Positions 40,162-53,890 of a stretch of 64,000 bases of DNA are shown piece by piece. The stretch lies in contig SSBO01000012.1 of assembly GCA_005281725.1 (NCBI GenBank), forward strand, positions 10,046,080 to 10,110,079, given 5' to 3'. The position numbers and the translations under genes were made by a program. This DNA comes from Wuchereria bancrofti. Lineage: Eukaryota > Nematoda > Chromadorea > Rhabditida > Onchocercidae. The notes beneath the pieces were generated by a model. The model had not been told where the DNA came from. It saw only the letters and a list, made by a program, of their open reading frames with translations, and did not search any database. How positions within the stretch are numbered: the first letter of the stretch is position 1; each line of letters begins with the position of its first letter.

Positions 40162-43100
40162 CTGAAATCCGCAACTATTAGTGGATCAGTCAGTCTGCAA
40201 TACAATAATATTATCTATTAATTTGTTTACTTCTTACGATAATGTAATACTTTTGTCATTTCTTCATAATATTATCTAATCATTTGTCATTTTTTGCGCT
40301 AATTAACTTTTATTACTTTGTCAATTTCTAACAATAATATTATTTATTAATTTGTTGCCTTCTCATGTATATTTCATTGAAAGAAAAATATAGTAAAATG
40401 TATTTTTTCTTCTAATTTTTGCAGAAATTTAATATACTTTCCAGTATTGGTAATAAGAGGAAAAGTAGAAGAATGAAAAAAAAAACGAAAAAGAGTGACT
40501 CGAAAATTTGACTTGGAAATTTCATGATAAGGAATTACACATTTATTTTAGGATATTCATAATGTGATGCGAAATACTGAAAAGACACAAATGATTTAGA
40601 TGCATACGAAAACAGAAAGGAAGAGTTTTTCACGCATTTCACGTACGAGAAAACATCATCATAACATTGAAGCATTCAAAATCATAACTGCAAAAAAATA
40701 ACTCTAAACAAATTTCATCAAACATATATTATCAATCTCTATAATATATAGATTTAAATGAAACTAATGAAATTAAATCTACATTGTTAAATTTGGTTAA
40801 ATATATTTCATAGTTATTGCAAATTGTTAGTGTTTTTTTACATATTTTTTATCAGTAATTATTATATTGTTATCAAACACTTAACTTCTATTTTTAGGAT
40901 AAAATTTATCACGCTACGTTATCACGTTGTGCTACATTCTTAAATTTTTTACATTGTTTATATTGCTTTTGAAAATTTTCATAATTAAGACTTTAAATAA
41001 TAAAGTTTATGCTTTTTTGTTTAAATCATTAATCAAAGGATGTAATCAATTTGTTTTTAATTTTCCATAATTCAATGCATACGTCTTATATTGAAAAAAT
41101 TTGTAACAAATATCTTTGTTAAGATTTCAAACACTACATTTCTTACTTTAAAAAAAGTTAAAAAACTAAGAAGTAAGCAAACAAACAAAAGAAAAAAAGA
41201 CATAAACACTATTACATGTTAGATTAATTTTTGCATGCATTGAAAATGATGAAATAATCACAAATTGACACAAAGATTTAGTTTTTTTTAAACAAAAGAA
41301 AAAAGACAAAAAAAGAATGGCGCATCTGTCCCACTCAATTAATTCATTTGTTTAAAATGTATGAGAAAAATAGCGAAACCAAGAAGAATGGGAAGATTCG
41401 ATCTATGAAAATTTCTCATTTCAAACATATAACATGGATATTGGATATCTCTTTTTTTCTGACTTTTATTTCTTGATTATTTGTCTAACAATAGATGTAT
41501 GAGCAAATTTATGGTAATTTGTTGATCCACTAATATCAATTAATGTTGTAAGCTTATTTACAGTAATAATTTAATAAAATTATCGATAAAATAATAAAAT
41601 TTTATGAAATAGTTAGTGTTTTGTTTCTGTTAAAATCTAAATTTCATCTTAGAAATGTTTTGAATTTTGTTAGTTACAAAAATTATTTATATTTTAGCAT
41701 TTGATTTTTTTATGTTTTTTTGTGGATAAATTTTAATTTTTCAGTAATTTGATATACGCTAGAAAGAATTGAATCTCTTTTTTTTTACAAAAGATACCGT
41801 TTTAAATTTATTCAATTGATATCTGTCACAATAATTTTGATAAAGTTAATGAATAGTAAAAATGTCTAATTTAGGAATAACAAAATGCGATGAGCATAGT
41901 TTGTAAATAATATAGTTATTAGATGCAGAATAAACGAAGAAATAAATTAGAACTTTTGAATTTTAGAAATATTCGTTAATCAAACTTTGTTTCATATTTC
42001 TTTTGCAACATTTTCGTAACATTTTTGATATAAAAAAATTGTATTCAAAAAATTTTAGCTTTTTAAACTACCAAGAAAAAATATTACTTATTGTTTGTAT
42101 CTTAAGAATTTTACTTATATTTTCAATATCTCAGTCTCATTCATTTTTCTCACTTTCAATACCAAATTTCAGGACTTCAAGATTCAATTTTTTCATTTAG
42201 ATATGTAAATAATACCCATCTCTAATTTATCCAATAAACTACAATGATTGTTATTTTTTATTTTATATTTTCACCAATATTTCTTGACATTTAAAATAAG
42301 GATTTCACTAATTAAAATGAAATTTCAATTTTATTCTCTAATTCTTTGAGATTTTGGAGCTTTTTTATGCACTTGGAAAACACTTTAATTTTTTTCGAGC
42401 ATTTTTTCCTCATATTTGATAGATCCATTTTTTTTAAACGAATTTAGTTATTTATTGAGTAAAATTTATATTTCTACACTAATTTGTTGCTTTGCTAAAT
42501 GTAATTTTAATTATTATTAGAAGCAGATGGGAAAAGAGGGACACATTTGCTATGATTTCTAATTTTTATCTGAACTTTTTGGTTATTTTGAAATATTATT
42601 ATTAAGCAATTAAAAGTTTATCGTAGTTTTTACAGTGAATTTTTTTTAATTGTATTTCAACCAAAAATAATCGATCGATTGATCAAATAAACTTACTTAA
42701 ACGTAAACGCTTACTTACTATTTCCTTTTTAATTTTATTTTTTTTCTAGTGAGTTAATGAAACAAGCAAACTGTATTATCAATTTTTTTTCTGAAATTAA
42801 CTGAGTTAAACTGTTTAAATTTATCGGAGAAATTTGTATACATGTAATAATTATTTACTAAAGTACTTATATGTTATTTTCTGTTATGTAGCAAATGATA
42901 ATTTAGCTATGCACAATGCTACAAATGCTATTACAATAACAATTATATTGTCATAGCAACAGGAACAATTAATTATTTACTTGTCTTAATTTTAACTTTC
43001 CTTTATCTAATTTTAATTATCATTTTTTATTTTCCAATTTCGTTTACATTTCAATTAATTGTTGTTTAGGAAAAAAAGGAAAAAAGGTGGTATAAATAGT

Positions 43101-46100
43101 TTATGGTTCCTTTTTCTTTTTCCTTTCCCTCTCTTTTTTTACAAAACCAACTTTTTGTTATGTTTGCTGATAAAATTGAAAGAAATGATTCTCGACTTTT
43201 CTAAAATTACTCAATTTCATTTTCTTCTTCCTTTTTCTTTCCTTTTTTAAAAAAAAAAGGTATCTTTCTGTTCATTTTTGCGCAAAACATTATTTGACCA
43301 TTTCTTTTTGCTATCACTGAATTGATAATTTTATTGGAATAAAAATTTCAAAAATATTTTTTTGTAAAAATTCATACATTTAGATAATTTAAACATTAAT
43401 TTATTTACAAAAAATTTCATGAATAATAAGAAAATCAAATTTAAAAAATTTATTATGACAATTTTATTATTTTCATTATGATAATTTTATTACAATTTAT
43501 TATGATAATTTTATTACAATGGTTAAATAAAAGTTATCTTTTAGATGATATCATCAATTATTTTCATCAATATCATCAACGTCATCATTGTTTAGCAACT
43601 AAGCTAGCTTATTTGCTTTTTAATTTATTCAGTGTGAAATGTAAAGTGATAATAGGATGTTGCAATGCTGAAAAGATACTTACTCATTAAATCATTAATC
43701 ATTTTTTTTTTGCTTTGAATTTTAAAATATTCTAATATTTATTCATTGTAAATAATGTGAAATTTAACATTTGTTAACATAACAATTTATTTTATACATT
43801 CAATTAACACAACTTTTCAAGTAATATTTTTAAAAAGAATGATTTTGAAAGATCAAGTGAATAATAGTAAAACGAATGACTGATTTCTTCAATGTTTTAC
43901 CTTTCATTAACTGTCTATATACAATTGAACAATTATACAAGTCGCTTGTTTTTTATCTTTTTTATTTTTGGTTTCATTTAAAAACATTTCCATTTTTATG
44001 ATTTTATTTTGTTTTTGAGAGATGCAAAAAACAGGAAAAATTTTGATAAACCATTGCAGATAAAAAAAAAGCTTGTACTGATAGCATGATTTAAAAAAAA
44101 AGTAAACAAAATAATTAGCTTGTATCATTTTTAAGAAAAGAGTGAGTGAGAATATGAAGTTAACGTTGTCAGAGTTAGAAATGAGTTGAAGGAGAATTAT
44201 TGTTAATTGTTTGGTAATTTAAACCTTTTTAATTTTTTAAATTAAATAAATTTTCCTTTTTTTAACGAATTATTCAGGTGGAATATAACATATTTTAACG
44301 AAATAAAATTTTTCAGCTGTTAAAAATTTGTAGCTATTTTCTTCCGTTCTTTTCTATTCCATAAACAAAAAAGAAAAAGAAAAATGATTATCAAAAATTT
44401 CATCATTATTCATCAAAACGTTCCCTTTCTCCTTATTCATTCATCTCTCTCTCTCTTTCTCATATTACATTTTTCCATACTTTTACTTACCTTGCAACAA
44501 CTATTAAGTAAATTTCCTGGAACCAAACAATATTGTTAATGAATATAACCTTCTTGATTCCTTCTTTTTTCACTCTTCCACAATTTTTTCACTTCCTCCT
44601 AATACTGTCAATATTCTCTCTCTCTTTCTCATATAAAAAAATCAACCTTGTAAAATTTTGATTAATGAACAAATTAATTAACAAATTATTCCCTATTTGT
44701 TTTTCATATTATCAAATTTTTTATATCATATTATTAAAAAATTTTAGCATTGATAGTTATTAAAAATTATCGTTTTATAATAATAATAATAATAATAATA
44801 ATGAAAGATATTTTTTGAATAAAAACAAAAGAAGATTAAAGAATAACTAATTGAAAAAATTATCATTTTACAAAAAGTATCATTTTTTTTATCTTCACTA
44901 GCGAATGCATAAATATTTTTTAGGCATTCAAACGCAAAATTTTGTTATACTTTATCTAATTGCAATTTATTTTCAAAGATGTTTTTCCACTTCATATTTT
45001 ACATTTCTTTTCAAAAAAATGAAAAAAAAAACGAAAAAACAAAAAATAAAAAAACAGAAGCTATGATAGTAAAAACTATAAAAAACATTATGAGGTTTCT
45101 TTTCTATTACTTTTTCTTTCTTTTTTTTGTTGTATTGTTTTTTATAACGAATTAAACTTTTTCGATGATAATTTAACAGAAGTAAATATTTAATTCTCAT
45201 TTCAAGTATTTAATTATAATCGATATATTCTATTATAATTTTTTCTTTGTGGTATTTTTCCGTTTTTGTTTTCTTTTTGTTTTAAAATTAATATTTTATT
45301 TTCACTATAAATGTTTAATTATAATTGATGTCTTTTTGTTATCTATTGGAATATTTTAAGGATATTTTTTGATATGTAATATTTTTTAATTGAATAGTCA
45401 TCAAGTTTTTGTTAAATTGTTTAATAAATAATTTGCTAAATCAAAAAAAGAAAACAAAATTTATTGTTTTTGAAGTTAATTGTAAAAAATTTTATACATT
45501 GTAATTTTTTTTCCTATGCATTTACAAACAATGTAATTTTTTATAATATTTTTATCTAAATATTCTGATCCTAGAAAATGAAATATTTGGCCACCACTTT
45601 TTTTTGTTTCTATGTTTTTGTTTGTTTGGGATAAATAGTATTGCTGTTCTAACACTCAATTATTTATTAAAGCCAAATATTTTAAATTTTGACTTAAAAA
45701 TTTTATTTCTTTATTCTTTAATCTATTTTTAATCCATTATCTTCCGATTTGTTAAAGCCAATAAATTAATGAAATAAGAAATCACTTTTAAACATCCCTT
45801 ATTTTATTAGGACACTATAATTATTGAACTAGTTAAGAAAAAAAAAACCTCCTAACTTTTTATCGTAAAATCTAAACACCTGTGAAAATTCTATTAAAAA
45901 AAATACAACAAGAATAACAAATCTATCCAATTTTCTTTTTTCCGTAGAATCAAAAACAAAAAAGAAAGAAATGGTATTTGTCATTTTTTTCCTTTTTCTA
46001 AAATATTTTCAAAAGAAAATATGCTAATTTTAAACCTCTATGAAATGATTTCTTTTTAATAATTTTTTCAATAATTTATTAAGTAAAAAATTTTCCTAAA

Positions 46101-47329
46101 AAGCAAAATTATTTGTATTTTTAGACAACTGTGTATCTTTCGAGAAAAAAATTTTGGTCGCTTATCTGATCAGTTAGTTCCAGCTGTTGTTCATATTCTT
46201 ATTGCTAGGTTTTTGAACCGTAACATTTTTGTTACTTAAAAAAAGTTTATTATTTCTCACTTCTTCACTAATGTTTTTTTTTTCAAAAGTTTGTTTCATT
46301 TACTTCATTCCTTCTTCTTTTTTCATTCCTTTTCCTCTCCTTCATTCCTCCTACTCCTTCACTTTTCTTCACTTTTTTTTCATTTAATCATTTTTTCTTT
46401 TTTCCTTCATTTTCAAACAACCGTCAAACTAATATTAAAAAAAAAAAAAATCATTTCTCCACATTTTGACGTTAATACATAACCTCAAACATGGTGGGAA
46501 TAAAAAAACTTCAGATTGTATTAAAGAAGTTAGAAATGATTTTTCAAAAGAAAGCAAAAACAAAGAGGAAGATTTTAGAAAAATCAAGTCTTTGAATTTT
46601 AAAAACATAATAGTAATGATAATAAAAGAAAAAAGGGGAAAAAAAGATAAAAAAGAAGGGATTTTGTAATTTTGATGAAATTTAAATTTTAGGATATTTT
46701 AAAGTTATTTGAAATGATGAATATTTTCTATTAAATCAAAAAACCAGTTTTTTCTTTTTTTTTCTTTTTGTTAAAAATTTTAATGCTAGAATTAGGTCAA
46801 GATTTGCATAATAGTTGCATTCATATAGAATTTAAAATGAAAGATTAGCGAATAAATCCAAGGTTATATGGAATAATAATATAACTTTTTTTTGTAAACT
46901 ATTATAAAAAATGAATTTGAAATTTTGTTAATAAATTTATTGATGTAGGAGAGATGTGTTACTTCTGACAACTATCTATCATTGTTCTTTTTTTTTTTTG
47001 AAAATATGGATTAATATCAAAGTGGTTATATTATATCCAATTTTCGTGCTATAATTTTCATTATTATTAAACACATTAATCGTTCAACTTAAATTATTTA
47101 TGCATTTTTCTTTTTTGCTAAATAGGCTTCTTTTTTTTGATGCTAATAATATAAAAAATTTTTTCAGGTTGCAAATTTTGTAATTACATTATTCTCTTGA
47201 ATTTTAACGAAACTGGATGAGAAAGAAATAAAAATTGGAATTTTGGCAAAACAAAACGAAGAAAAAAAGATGTCATCAAGAATGCAACATGTAATTATAA
47301 CTTTGGCAATATCGCAAATTTATGCTAAT

Positions 47330-47607
47330 TATTATGCGAAAGTAACAATAACAATGACACAACAAAAGCAGCAACATCATCCGTAATATCATCAACAATG
47401 ACAACACAATTGGGAAATAAACCATCCCAATCGTGTATTTATTCAGGAAATCGTAAAATTTTTGCGAAAACATGGAATTCAGCCATTCATCGTTTGTCAC
47501 TTCCTACCGTTGCTCATCATTATCATCCGGAATTTTATTTGATTATACCAATCGTTAATCATAAAAGATTTACGACAAAAGACAGTTCATTTCCTCATCA
47601 TATAAAG
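47330..47607 (+). other. Candidate upstream exon of the gene at 49228
   Basis: An open frame, hydrophilic and Thr/Ser/His-rich, reads TTKAATSSVISSTMTTQL, then QSCIYSGNRKIFAKTWN, ending FPHHIK before GTTTTC. The first Met is at 47398. It ends in phase 0 and so could join the phase-0 exon starting at 49228. Base composition is visibly less AT-skewed than its surroundings. No family was recognised and no acceptor was found upstream. Confidence 0.3.
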
Positions 47608-47814
47608 GTTTTCATTTTCATATATATGCATATGTATTTCTATATATAATTCAGGAAAAGGAATTGACAAAGAATTAATCAACTAATATAAATTTATAAG
47701 TAGGGTGAACAAAAAAAAAAACAAAAATGTTTAAAAATTCTAGATATATCATTTACATTTTATAATGAAATATATTACCTATTCATTTACACATTCTTAT
47801 ATTTCTTTGAGCAG

Positions 47815-48195
47815 TTAGTTATGGTCATTTATTACTTATTAAGTTATAACTCATTCGTAACAATGCCTAAGTTATGGCTCTTTGTTACTCAGTTAAAGTT
47901 ATAACCTATTCATTATTTAACTAAGTTATAACTAATCATTACTTATGTTATATTCACTCGTAATTCGTAATAATGGTCATAGTTTTGGCCATCCGTTACT
48001 TAATTAAGTTATGACTATTCATTACTTAGTTAAAGTTATGACCACTCATAATGATGATTAAGTTATAGCTATTCGATACTTAGTTAAAGTTATGGCCATT
48101 CGTAATAATGCTTAAGTTATGGTTATTCGTTACTTAGTTAAGTTACGGTCATTCATTATTTAGTTAAAGTTATTGCCATTTATAATAATGTTTAG
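47815..48195. repeat. Minisatellite, ~27-bp unit in ~53-bp dimers
   Basis: About 14 diverged units of the type AAGTTATGGYCATTCGT, alternating between endings TACTTAGTT and AATAATGCTT, which makes a higher-order repeat of about 53 bases. Confidence 0.85.
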
Positions 48196-48250
48196 AAAAA
48201 TGAATAAATAAAGAAATTCTTTCGCCATTTTTATATTCAATAAAAAGCAA

Positions 48251-48337
48251 GATGTCAGTCATCATCACCATCACAATCATCGTTATTATCATTACCATCA
48301 CTATCATTATCATTATTATTATCGTTATCATTATCCA
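48251..48337. repeat. ATC/ATT microsatellite
   Basis: Interrupted ATC, ATT and ACC triplets over about 85 bases. It is followed at 48338-48445 by a somewhat GC-richer stretch whose frame (IYTGAYQSVFGFMHILW) I could not place. Confidence 0.8.
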
Positions 48338-49227
48338 AATATACACCGGGGCGTATCAGTCTGTTTTTGGTTTCATGCATATATTATGGTGCACTTTATT
48401 TTGCTATTTGATAGGTCTGTCAGTCCGCATTTTTCAGGGTTCTATAAAAAAAAAAAAATTGTGAGAGATAGATAGTTTGTAGGTTGTGTGCGAATTCTTT
48501 TCATGTTTTGTAGCTTTGCTCTACTTTTTTTATTTTTATTTATTTTTTGTTTAAGAAAGATTATTTTCTTTTTTTAATAAGAAGTTTTGTTATAAATAAC
48601 AAGATGTTTCTTTTTTTTCACATAGCGGAATATGGTCAGGAATTTATTTTTTTTTAATCGGATTTTTTTCATTTTTCGATCTTGTTTTAAGAGGCGGTTT
48701 ACATAATATTCCGGATATTTTTTCACAAAACAATAGATTGGAGAGAATGTGATAATATGATATGATTAGGAAAAAACGAAGAAAAACTTCTCATTCAATG
48801 ATCAAGTGATCAAAATAAATAATAAAATAAACTAATAAATAATTTTCGCATTAATCAAAAGTTATAATATATTAGAAAATTAATTTTTCTGCGTATTAAT
48901 CAGTGAACTGTTAGAGATGATATTGATAATTGGATAATTATAGTGTAAGAAAAGTGAAAAAAAGGAAAAACGTTTAATTTTTTAAATTTATTAAAATGAT
49001 ATTAAACATTACAGAAATTAATTTCATGATTAAATTCATTAGAATTTACGACATGAATAAGTGAATATATAAAAATTCAAATTTTAAGCGCGAGCAAAAA
49101 ATAAATAAATAAATAAACATAAAGTGATAAATTAACTGTTATAAAATTATTCTGAAATAAAAAATCATAGTTTTAATTCCTTATTTTTGATTTTATTTTT
49201 TATTTTATTCATTTTTAATTTTTATAG

Positions 49228-49368
49228 AAAATGACGGATAGAAAACGTTCATTACAAAACAATGAGCACTCCAAAAGAGTAACGGTAATCGATCGACCCG
49301 GTCAGGATAAAGTACATTTTACCGGAGCTCGAACGAGACATCGAATTGTAAATGTATTAAAAGAATTT
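49228..49368 (+). CDS. First or early coding exon of an unidentified plus-strand gene, 3' partial
   Basis: After TTTTTATAG the exon opens AAA-ATG and encodes 46 residues to a consensus donor, GTAAGT. The segments are MTDRKRSLQNNEHSKRVTV, IDRPGQDKVHFTGARTR and HRIVNVLKEF. The acceptor three bases before the ATG could be a spliced-leader site or a cis junction to the frame ending at 47607. The segment is basic and looks cytoplasmic. A sequence ending RH.IV..LKEF reminds me of the N-terminal cytoplasmic part of some ion channels (for example DEG/ENaC), but this is speculation and the family was not recognised. Later exons must lie beyond large introns, possibly outside the window. Confidence 0.6.
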
Positions 49369-51049
49369 GTAAGTCTTACATTTTTTTCTAATTAGCTTTT
49401 TTTTATTGAATTTTTTTTAAAAAAAAAGTAGGGGGAAAAGTAATCAAGCAGGAAAAAATTTATTAACGATTATTTCATCATTGAACATATTAATTAGAAA
49501 TTAAAATGATTTTCAAAAAATGTTATGCTTTGAAATTATTAACTGGTGAAAGTTAAAAATGTGATCTTTTTTTTGGTTTTTCAAATTATTCCCACAATTG
49601 TTTTTTTTTTAATCTTTGGGATTCCAATAATATTTTTTTCGCTTTTTTCTCGCGTTTTGTAAAATCTTTTTTAAATTCCATAAACGTTTTCCCTAGTTAA
49701 TGTTATTTTCTCCATTTAATTCATACCAAATCATGAAAGCAAAAAAAAAAGAAAAAAAATTGGTGTAATTTTGGTTTCTAAATTATATATTATTAGTCTT
49801 ATGTAAGGAAATTAAGTTAGAATGTAAAAAAAATTAGAAAAAAAAATTTTTTTGAATTCTTTTATACAAAATTGTCACACAGTTTCTTTCTTTCTTTCTC
49901 TTTCTATTGTTTTCTCTTTTTTTAAGCTATTATTGTACATTTTTCATTGTTTCGTATTATGAGCTAACTATTTCGTTTTATTTTTAGCATTAAAAACTAT
50001 TTCATTTTTATATATGAAAGATATGTGTGAATTCGTTTGCATAATTTTTATTTCTTTCAATTCATTGAATCTATTTTTATCATTTCCATGCATTCTTCTC
50101 AATTCATACATAAGATTTCATTTTGTCACCTATAATATATAATAGTTTAATATTTATAATAGTCTTTACCTATGATATTACCTATAATAGTTAATAGCTT
50201 AACATTTGAACTCTTTTCATTGATATATGCATGTGTTTAAATTTTTTAAGAAATACGGAAATTTCAATTTTATTAATATTAAAATTAGAATTAGCATAGT
50301 GCTATTGTACAGTTAGCTTCCTAGTTTTTCTTTTTTTTTGCTCCATCATTTTATTGGATGACTTTAGCTTTTTCCTTTTTTTTTTTCATCTGGATTGTTT
50401 AGTGTAAAATTTCAAATTTCACTGCTTAAAATTAAAATTTTAAAATAAAAATAGAAAAAAAGACGAGTAGAAAGTAGGTTAAAGAAAAATTACAGATTAC
50501 AAAAATTAATATTTTAGAATGAAATTTAAGAAATAGATCTTATTTTTTATTATGTACTGATGAAATCTATTGTTCATACCTTCTTTCATCTTTAACTAAT
50601 TTGTTAGGCTTCCTCATAGTTAGTTAAATACTTAAATACTTAATAATTAAACATTTAATATATCTAATTGAAAAACTTTAAGAAAAAAAAGATGAGGGAA
50701 GAAAAAATATTTTAATTGGATCATAAATAAGTTGAAATTGAAATTTAAGAAATGAATAATCAACGATTACATTCATTTTAATTCATCATTTATTAAATAA
50801 AAAAAATTAAAGGTCAAAACATTATAGTAAATAATTATCAATGTTTTATTGTCTCTTTTCCATGTTTATTTTGTATTCGTCATTTCCTCTTTTTTCTTTT
50901 CTTTTTTTTGTGTGTTTTTTTATGATTTGCTGTTAAGTTTATGAACTTTTAAAACATATCTTTTGCTTAGTGGAATTTTTTAACATTAATATTCTATCAT
51001 AGATTTATGAAATCTAGCATCATTTCAGCGGCTCTAGCATTATTCATCT

Positions 51050-51180
51050 AATAAGAATAATAGTGATAAAATAAATAATGGTAATGATGATAATAATGCT
51101 AATGATAGTGATAATAGTGGTGATAATCATAGTCATAATAATATTGTAATAATAGTAGTAATAATGATAGATGACAGTAG
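51050..51180. repeat. Interrupted GATAAT/AATAGT microsatellite
   Basis: Degenerate triplets of GAT/AAT/AGT. Confidence 0.75.
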
Positions 51181-51957
51181 TGAGATCATTTTTATTCATT
51201 TCTTTCACTAAAATGACCGTAAAGAACAAAAATTTTTTGACAAAATTTTGTCTCATGTGTTATTCGAAACCTTTTTATTTTAATTTCATTTATTTGTTTA
51301 ATTTATTTATTCATTTTTGTTTTATTGATTTGAAATCATATTTTTGCATATCTTTTAAAATTTTCCCTCGTATTCTCTATTTTTCTTTTTCGTCTTAGTA
51401 ATTTATCAAAAGTTGATCATTATCAAAATGATCTCAATTAATCTTTCATAATCATCTCATATCTCCGATATTATTAATTGATCATTTGACCTTTACAATA
51501 TCCCTCTTTCTCTCTCTCTCCCCCTCTATTTCATTATGATTTATCGTTTAAAATTATTTTAATTGATCAAAAGTATAGATTTAAAAGAAAAAAGGAAGAT
51601 TTAATAATTATTTATGATAAGAGAAGAAAGTTTTCTATCTTTTTTTATTTCCTTTTTTTGTTATCATTTCCTTTCATTTATTTTGTTATCATTAAATATT
51701 TCAATAATTCCATCCTTATTTTGGTCGAATATATATACATGTATGAGATTAAAAACAAAAAGAGATTCTCATTTTGTTAAAATTCATTACTTTGTTGAGA
51801 AGAAAGAGGAAGATAAGACAGAGAGAGAGAGAAAATTTTTTAATTATTTCCTTCTATATATACATATATATACACAACTATCATTTTTGCTTCCTTCAAC
51901 TAATACTTTTTTTTCACTACAATGTTGTGGTTTTCTTCTTAAGAGAAAGCATATTAC

Positions 51958-52365
51958 AAAAAAAAAAAAAAAAATTAGGAAATGGTTTGTAATGACCATT
52001 TTTCTTTCCACTTTTCTTTTTTTTGTTTCTTTTTTTTTTAACTCCCAAAATTACATTTTTTAAAAGTTATTTTTGCGTAAGAAGAAAGTAAAAAGAAAAA
52101 AGCTGAAAGAAATCGAAATGTAATGTATAATTTCATTTTCTAGTTTTTTCTTTTGNNNNNNNNNNNAAAAAAAAAAAAAAAAAATTAGGAAATGGTTTGT
52201 AATGACCATTTTTCTTTCCACTTTTCTTTTTTTTGTTTCTTTTTTTTTTAACTCCCAAAATTACATTTTTTAAAAGTTATTTTTGCGTAAGAAGAAAGTA
52301 AAAAGAAAAAAGCTGAAAGAAATCGAAATGTAATGTATAATTTCATTTTCTAGTTTTTTCTTTTG
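51958..52365. repeat. Identical ~198-bp copies flanking an N gap
   Basis: Sequence 51958-52155 (A-run, ATTAGGAAATGGTTTGTAATG ... ending TTTTCTTTTG) is repeated at 52167-52365, separated by eleven N (52156-52166). Apart from A-run length the copies look identical, which points to an unmerged contig overlap rather than biology. Confidence 0.9.
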
Positions 52366-53279
52366 TTCATTTTAAGGACTTTTTTTGCTTCTCAATATTT
52401 AATATTATCATTGCTTAGTATACTCAATTTTTTCATGAAATTTCATTTTTTTTTCTTAAAGCTTATTTAATTATCTAATAATTACTAATCGAAATTTTAA
52501 ATGAAAATTTTTTATTCAAGTTGTTAGAATGAAAATTTTTGTTTGATTTTATTGATAATCAAAAATTAACATTTTTTTAGGTTGGATTTTTCAAATTTAA
52601 ACTCTAATGTGTGAAATAAACGTTATTATCTGTTATTATTTCAATAAGCGATAATTGAGATTAAGAATCTTATTTAAATGTGATACAGCCATTATGACAA
52701 TACGATATTGAAAACTGTTATAATGATAAATTCATCTATTAAATTTTCGTCGTTTCTTTTTCTTTTTCGCTAGTTCAATTATTGTCTCTAAAAAAAAAAA
52801 AAAACTTTAATTCATTTTTATTTCTATCAAAAATTTTTATCATTCTTTATTCAGCAATATATGTCTATCGGTTAAAAAATTACTGTCAATTATCAGTTTA
52901 TCATAAGTTTATAGATTAGACTTTATCGTCTTTAATGAATATAATTTTTTTCTTTTTCAAATTAAAATTTTAAATGAATATTTTCTAGTATCATTTTCAG
53001 TTAATTTTATATATTTCAATTTTAATGTAACATTACATTTTTGTTTACGTGTATTACACGTTCACATTTATTGTAAAAAAAGAGAAAAAAAGTGTAAGAC
53101 ATTGATTGTAAAATAAAATATGTACAATTTTCAACAATCTTTGTGTATTTTACATATGTCTTTCGTCTTCATCCAATCAAAGAATTCATTTTGCTTTTTG
53201 CTATTTCTATTTTTTTTCTTTTTTCGCTATAGCTTTTGTTTTATTTTCCCACTAATATATTACTACTGCTGTTGACAAT

Positions 53280-53710
53280 TAATGACAGCAATGTCAGCAC
53301 TAGCGATGTTAATGATGATAGCAATGATAAATGATAGTGATGATGATGATACTGATAGTACTACTACTAGTAGGAGTAGTGATATTTTATGGCGATCAGA
53401 TGTAATCTTGACAATCATGTTTGACCGCGATATTTACGACGATGATGATGGTTGGTGGTGGTGTAGTGTTGATGATAGTGCTATTGATAATGATAGCGAT
53501 CAGATACGATAATGATAGTAAATTGATCGTTGTTAGGGAGTGAGTATCCTAATAGTGATAGATTGCAATAGTAATAATAGCAATCGATCATGTTCAAGAT
53601 GATGATGTTGACGATAATTGTTTATTGTAATGATAATGATTACTATGACTGACAATAACGATAGTAATGATAATAGTGGTAATAATGATAATAATAATTA
53701 ATAATAACAG
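53280..53710. repeat. Degenerate GAT-triplet repeat tract
   Basis: About 430 bases of interrupted GAT/AAT/AGT triplets. It produces a spurious Asp/Ser-rich frame at 53282-53512. Confidence 0.75.
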
Positions 53711-53746
53711 TAATAATAATATTAGTAATAACAAAAGAGACGAATG

Positions 53747-53890
53747 ATAATGATGAGTGAATCTCATTTATGTTTAACTGATAATGCTGAGTCAATCTCA
53801 TTTATATCTGATAATGATGAGTCAACTTCATTTATGTCTAACTGATAATGATGAGTTAATCTCATTTATAGCTAACTGATAATGATGATA
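53747..53890. repeat. Minisatellite, 30-34-bp unit, four copies
   Basis: Units begin ATAATGATGAGT.AATCTCATT and end TAACTG. The second copy lacks four bases. Confidence 0.85.

Larger units (their letters stand above)
37336..49227. other. Gene-poor AT-rich region after the GPCR gene
   Basis: 11.9 kb beginning with the GPCR 3' UTR and mostly homopolymer-rich. Distinct items are the hairpin and GC-richer island at 39980-40161, an AAT run at 44777-44802, an exon-like frame ending 47607, a minisatellite at about 47815-48195 and an ATC/ATT microsatellite at 48251-48337. A short frame at 43449-43690 is not supported by splice sites. Confidence 0.55.

Noticed and set aside
43449..43690. Frame containing LDDIINYFHQYHQRHH
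   Set aside because: It begins in a local repeat (TTATTATGATAATTTTATTAC), has no acceptor or donor, and no family was recognised. Possibly real, but not supportable.
46291..46669. Two overlapping plus-strand frames
   Set aside because: Phe/Ser-rich and Lys-rich translations of pyrimidine and purine runs, with no coding signature.
51614..52063. 149-residue plus-strand frame
   Set aside because: Phe/Lys-rich translation of T- and A-runs, and its end lies in the duplicated assembly segment.
53282..53512. Asp/Ser-rich open frame (plus strand)
   Set aside because: It is the translation of a degenerate GAT-triplet repeat and has no splice signals or family similarity.
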